Shown: positions 59,501 through 62,056 of the stretch, one piece after another | Layout of the letters: the number at the start of each line of letters is the position of its first letter | Numbering within the stretch: the stretch's first letter is position 1 | Virus record (IMG/VR): IMGVR_UViG_3300012920_000038 | Span: 1-62,056 of that record | Source: a virus | Length of the DNA: 62,056 bases | Reading direction: 5' to 3' (one strand) | Translations under genes and position numbers: made by a program | Notes under the pieces: model-generated | The model's database searches: none | The model's input: only the letters and a program-made list of their open reading frames with translations | Told to the model about the DNA's origin: nothing

Positions 59501-61245
59501 TCTCACGAATCATACCGAAAGACAGTGTGTATATGGATTTCATTGCAGACACACAACAGGACAGCATTTATTTCTTGTTTGATAGCGGTTTTGATGAATC
59601 AAGAGCAATAGCCAACACGTTGATATACAGTCAAGATACTAAAGGTTGGGTACTAGGTTCTGATTTACTAGAGATTGTAGACGCTGGAAAACCACTTGAC
59701 ACGGTCGAATGGAAATCAACACAAGAGCAAATCTCAGATGCTCAATCGCAACTTGGCATGCAGAGCAGCACACTAGATGGTTTATTGAATTTGTCTAACA
59801 CAACTATATCTAAACCTGGTAGTGTGGTGAAAAAATATACATTAGATGGTGAGTATGTTGATACATACACGATCGATGACGAACTTGTTATTGCCAATTT
59901 GTACAAACAAGATGTGTCTGGCATGCAATATCTTGTGCAATCATATTACAAATATGATAAAAGCAACTGGTTGTTCACCAAAATGCGTGTGGTGAATCCG
60001 GCGGATTCTGATGATCAATTAGAAATTGCTTTGCGCGCTAATGTTTCAGAATTTGTGAAAGGTGCACATGACGTGGTGATTGTTGGTGATAGTGAAAATG
60101 GTGCGTTGAGCATGTACATCGATGGAGTTTTGAGATCACAAGTGAGATTTGATGACATGAGATACAGATTTGACGAGCTGCTAGACAAAACCATATATGT
60201 TGGTACTAGCCCTGGTGCACATGGTCTACCCATGTATGACAATCTTAACAAGTATGAAGGTCTTGACATTGACAATCTGACAGTTTCAAACATCCGCGTG
60301 TACAATGACGCGTTGTACCATTATGAGATTGAGAATCTACATCGTTTACGCACTGGAATCAAGGATATAACATGGGATCACCCGGCAGGAGTACGTAACT
60401 ATATAGACACTGTATCAAAGACATTCAAACAACGCTCTCCCGGTAGAAAAAGCAATTACTATGATATTGATATCAGTATCAAGGATCCTATTGATGAAGC
60501 GTTGGCGCAGAAACTAGCTGACCACTTGTTATCAAAATTACCCGGCATGACACCGGCGAATATGATACCTAGACACATCAATTGGTCCAGCGACACACCG
60601 AACAGCACGATAAACGCGCTGATTGGCGGTTATGACGAGTATCATTATTACAGTGATTGCGTTGATTACCCGACACCAACACCTACACCGGTGCAAATCA
60701 CGCCAACACCGACCCCTACAGCCACCGTCGCACCCACACCTACACCTTTACCAGTTCAAGAGCCATTACCAGTTGAAACACCACCTCCGGTGCCAACAGA
60801 AACACCGGAACCGACACCTACACCCGCACCTACATCATCACCTACACCAACTTTACCTCCAACACCTGAGCCTACACCTGAACCGACTCCTGAACCCACA
60901 CCGGTACCAACTCCGGTACCTGTTGCAGATCCGTGTCTTGGATATGCACACACTGTTGAGATTACACAGAGCGACATGAAAGATGCATCTACTGGCTTCA
61001 CACAAAAAACAGACAATCAAATAAGTTTTGAGTTTTTCCCTGTCGGTTCTAAAATATGTCATTTTGGAGCCAGTGGTGGTACAGCTAACGCCACAACAGT
61101 GTATCTGGATACACAAGCAATAGCAGTAATTTACTGGAATGGAAGTGTTATTAATTCCAATATACGATACATAACACCAGCTGGAATAATATATGAAGGC
61201 ACAATAAATGTTTCTGGAGGCACAACAGTGCTGTCACAAGTATGA
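56596..61245 (+). CDS. Giant tail fibre/adhesin-like protein (1549 aa) with propeller, LamG and Pro-Thr linker
   Basis: Regions: beta-rich N-terminal body (1-760); NHL/propeller-like blocks ([20 protein letters not shown] near 796, [15 protein letters not shown] near 855); a laminin-G/concanavalin-type domain ([45 protein letters not shown], about 1075-1245); an assembly helix ([19 protein letters not shown]); a Pro-Thr linker (about 1358-1445); and a beta C-terminal domain. The layout is that of a host-binding fibre. The propeller blocks are like those in the gp7-like protein. It overlaps the next gene as ATGA. Confidence 0.68.
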   Translation: MNVVPISETGIDANWFPVQAVYPKDGSVNFPGVKVTGSDNISLNLYECFSNLNDSDINNYSLLLLTDKRTMPEMMDVKTPSNRVSTQVFTSTIIADDLDPYYLSLPADFVDTDTTSYTPGSVLLKSPKRYRQDSISIRAHDSLFEVRVDVVKGQTFVQLYHEASRNVASVTYTLGYKNNKIGFYEVTGSKNKMQTDFKKTANAWNKFPAFVDFDDNSFVILTPDKKSVIRPDVITSELRAVPHDAGNIDVNKTQMHDMKNVFRFSNRVVSKDQFANNIMSNNWVVYEDKPYINHVNISAKNTHINNKNNFLINSEYNNVKFNNKTGKYDLPLDITPLKNQLSVSNNNVVNNIYRRKQGSVRDYNKIFSGSNQTLGYENISLGFDTYLNQLHLPAGKITYFHTPNNIHPFKIININDSGLIECGSVAGDTPLRADKIFKKRAGYPNNTNHGTVSDEQSGKWLCAWLYKDPKTSTTVWVDRYYYPDLLSSAEALKFTVDDPLIEYDTQYSDRISKIGPSTLVFDKKSDLCFEPGSLYAYYHLGMHDLEQIKRITDENFIRLSANKINDITNPFNNTELIESESTLFNSDTKDYSFIKIPENRETKNNMTISCTLHSEDWTKRFGSVVLGNYMETGMSLVNKRIMSPIQLLRHNEFIYVYNNDFKKINTINVGRTDFKIVESEYFQSLSVLYEEDGKLLLNRYSTMSPYLVNKHVVDDEWADKKVSLADTPLKSFDDRAYLLYDKATAQCIEIDTVSLMTQTFSAEYMADIDELQGQLSFSTENIIPTDDHIYVFDDVMHRVDGNGHVWIVGSDNRTIYRFDPEISQFTGEVKLVDNTKKSGAPFSVYFPGGEIVDIKFDQHNNLWILHTLEGLLVCKKIAPDRINSETKEILADLSLQTSGSATLPDSWFRDEYLGVSYNVALAKNESTSSLAGGWVYSIDLKTFVYAQEREKDKPAPRWYWIDKLGWLYFSRIIPKDSVYMDFIADTQQDSIYFLFDSGFDESRAIANTLIYSQDTKGWVLGSDLLEIVDAGKPLDTVEWKSTQEQISDAQSQLGMQSSTLDGLLNLSNTTISKPGSVVKKYTLDGEYVDTYTIDDELVIANLYKQDVSGMQYLVQSYYKYDKSNWLFTKMRVVNPADSDDQLEIALRANVSEFVKGAHDVVIVGDSENGALSMYIDGVLRSQVRFDDMRYRFDELLDKTIYVGTSPGAHGLPMYDNLNKYEGLDIDNLTVSNIRVYNDALYHYEIENLHRLRTGIKDITWDHPAGVRNYIDTVSKTFKQRSPGRKSNYYDIDISIKDPIDEALAQKLADHLLSKLPGMTPANMIPRHINWSSDTPNSTINALIGGYDEYHYYSDCVDYPTPTPTPVQITPTPTPTATVAPTPTPLPVQEPLPVETPPPVPTETPEPTPTPAPTSSPTPTLPPTPEPTPEPTPEPTPVPTPVPVADPCLGYAHTVEITQSDMKDASTGFTQKTDNQISFEFFPVGSKICHFGASGGTANATTVYLDTQAIAVIYWNGSVINSNIRYITPAGIIYEGTINVSGGTTVLSQV
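60669..60930 (+). repeat. Pro-Thr linker repeat in giant fibre protein
   Basis: Repeated ACACC/CCAACACC-type codons encode [13 protein letters not shown] and similar units between the assembly helix and the C-terminal domain. Confidence 0.8.
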
Positions 61246-62056
61246 AACTAACAGAAGAGTATAACTATGGATGGTACGGACAATGTGGTTCTGATCCTTG
61301 TGAGCCTCTGGATCTAAACTCATACACAAACACAATTGCAGCTGTCTTTCAAATAAACGAAGATGGTAATAGTTATGTTAATTGGGACCCAAACAGACCA
61401 GCGCTTCTGAATCGGTTCACCACACTAGAGTGTGGACGAGCATACAACATCCGGCTCACACAACAAGCCCTGGATTCAGGTGGTGTTGACATACCTAATT
61501 TTATCAGAACTGACGAAGGAACCACAGGTGCGATCAAGCTGTTGGCTGACGGTTGTGCTGCAGCAAGTCAACCAACACCTACACCAGCTGCCACACAAAA
61601 ACCGGTGCGACCGCCAAACCGACCTGACCCGACACCGGTACCAACACCCACTTTACGTCGTGCACCTACACCGTTTCCTACACCAACCCTACGACCCACA
61701 CCAACATTACGACCCACACCGACATTACGAGCGATTCCACCAGATGGTGTACCACTACCAACGCCAACTGCGTTTCCTCCCCCGACACCATACCCGTCCC
61801 CGACACTCCGTCCAGATCCAACACCGTACCCGACATTAACGTTACGTCCAACACCCACACCATACCCCACACCAACAGCGTATGAACCGTACCGACCTAT
61901 AAGACCTCCTAACCGACCGGACCCCACACCGTATCCTACACCAACACCATATCCAACACCAACAGCGTATCCTCGTCCAACAAACCGTCCGGATCCAACG
62001 CCGTATACAATCACCTCGACACCATTACCGACATTGACGTTGTATCCAACGCTAAC
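61242..62056 (+). CDS. Fibre-like protein with long Pro-Thr repeats (3' partial)
   Basis: The start ATG overlaps the previous stop (ATGA). No stop occurs before the window ends, so at least 271 codons belong to it. N-terminal globular domain of about 105 residues ([19 protein letters not shown] to LLADGCAAA) with five cysteines, then continuous Pro-Thr-rich repeats ([40 protein letters not shown]) to the end. The N-terminal domain resembles small fibre-tip carbohydrate modules only in outline. The repeat tract is likely an extended linker to a further distal domain outside the window. Confidence 0.7.
   Translation, partial: MKLTEEYNYGWYGQCGSDPCEPLDLNSYTNTIAAVFQINEDGNSYVNWDPNRPALLNRFTTLECGRAYNIRLTQQALDSGGVDIPNFIRTDEGTTGAIKLLADGCAAASQPTPTPAATQKPVRPPNRPDPTPVPTPTLRRAPTPFPTPTLRPTPTLRPTPTLRAIPPDGVPLPTPTAFPPPTPYPSPTLRPDPTPYPTLTLRPTPTPYPTPTAYEPYRPIRPPNRPDPTPYPTPTPYPTPTAYPRPTNRPDPTPYTITSTPLPTLTLYPTL
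61568..62056 (+). repeat. Long Pro-Thr repeat tract at the window end
   Basis: Imperfect repeats such as CGACCCACACCAACATTA (RPTPTL) and CCGTATCCTACACCAACA (PYPTPT) continue to the end of the window. The tract is at least 160 codons long. Confidence 0.85.

Noticed and set aside
60756-61016. Leftward Gly/Val-rich ORF opposite the Pro-Thr linker
   Set aside because: It is the antisense reading of Pro-Thr codons (GVGSGVG) and has no promoter motif.
61568-62014. Leftward Gly/Val/Tyr-rich ORF at the window end
   Set aside because: Antisense of the Pro-Thr repeat tract; open only because of the repeat composition.
1-62056. tRNA genes, CRISPR arrays, insertion sequences, introns or inteins
   Set aside because: No cloverleaf, spaced repeat array, transposase or homing endonuclease was recognised; gp43, gp17 and the other large enzymes are uninterrupted. 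Short tRNAs could be missed by eye.

Overview
This window is part of the genome of a T4-like contractile-tailed phage (Myoviridae type, T4 superfamily). The evidence is a nearly complete T4 replication and recombination set (homologues of gp43, gp44, gp45, gp41, gp61, gp32, RNase H, UvsX, gp46, gp47), the late sigma factor gp55, the terminase and most of the tail and baseplate. The DNA is AT-rich. The gene style (large baseplate and fibre proteins, DoxX-like protein, QueC, no T4 head genes nearby) resembles marine T4-like phages, but nothing here fixes the host. No tRNA, rRNA, CRISPR array or insertion sequence was seen. Coding density is very high and no gap exceeds about 90 bases.

Layout. 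1-7500: gp55 (5' end outside the window), gp47, gp46, a glycosyltransferase, a DoxX-like membrane protein and DNA polymerase gp43. 7551-13689: two unknown proteins, UvsX, then an operon of queC, a class II glutamine amidotransferase, a 65-residue protein, a second glycosyltransferase and helicase gp41. 13733-21550: DHH phosphoesterase, two small genes in the T4 33-59 position, ssDNA-binding gp32, clamp gp45, a sugar reductase, RNase H and primase gp61. 21543-25675: mostly small unknown genes, with a leftward group of late genes (gp14-like neck protein, a small basic protein, an acidic scaffold-like protein). 25715-43402: terminase gp17, a tube-like protein, sheath gp18, tube gp19, gp54, two gp26/gp51-like assembly proteins, three related hydrophobic proteins that I infer replace or form the tape measure, then gp48, gp53, a gp27-like hub and an unknown protein. 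43371-46227: small-terminase-like gene (leftward), a 49-residue ORF, dUTPase, clamp loader gp44 and a leftward virion-type gene. 46267-62056: gp25, gp6, a gp7-like giant protein, and further giant baseplate or fibre proteins ending in Pro-Thr repeats that run off the window.

The most striking feature is promoter architecture. Early genes have TTGnnn-16-TATAAT with, in the best cases, exactly 6 nt before the start codon. Late genes have ATAAATA or ATAAGTA with exactly 5 nt before the start codon in eleven cases. With standard start-site spacing both classes place +1 on the first base of the start codon, so this phage probably makes leaderless mRNAs for the first gene of most operons and relies on ATGA-type stop/start overlaps inside operons. 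The late motif marks structural genes on both strands; the early motif marks replication and metabolism genes. Single leftward late genes are embedded among early rightward genes and share stop codons with them (TTAA), leaving no room for terminators.

Other points of note: an adjacent queC and glutamine amidotransferase pair (possible 7-deazaguanine DNA modification), an in-frame nested late promoter inside the scaffold-like gene, tandem duplications at two late promoters, a 12-bp perfect hairpin inside a coding linker between gp32 and gp45, and a GC-rich arginine island inside a tail protein.
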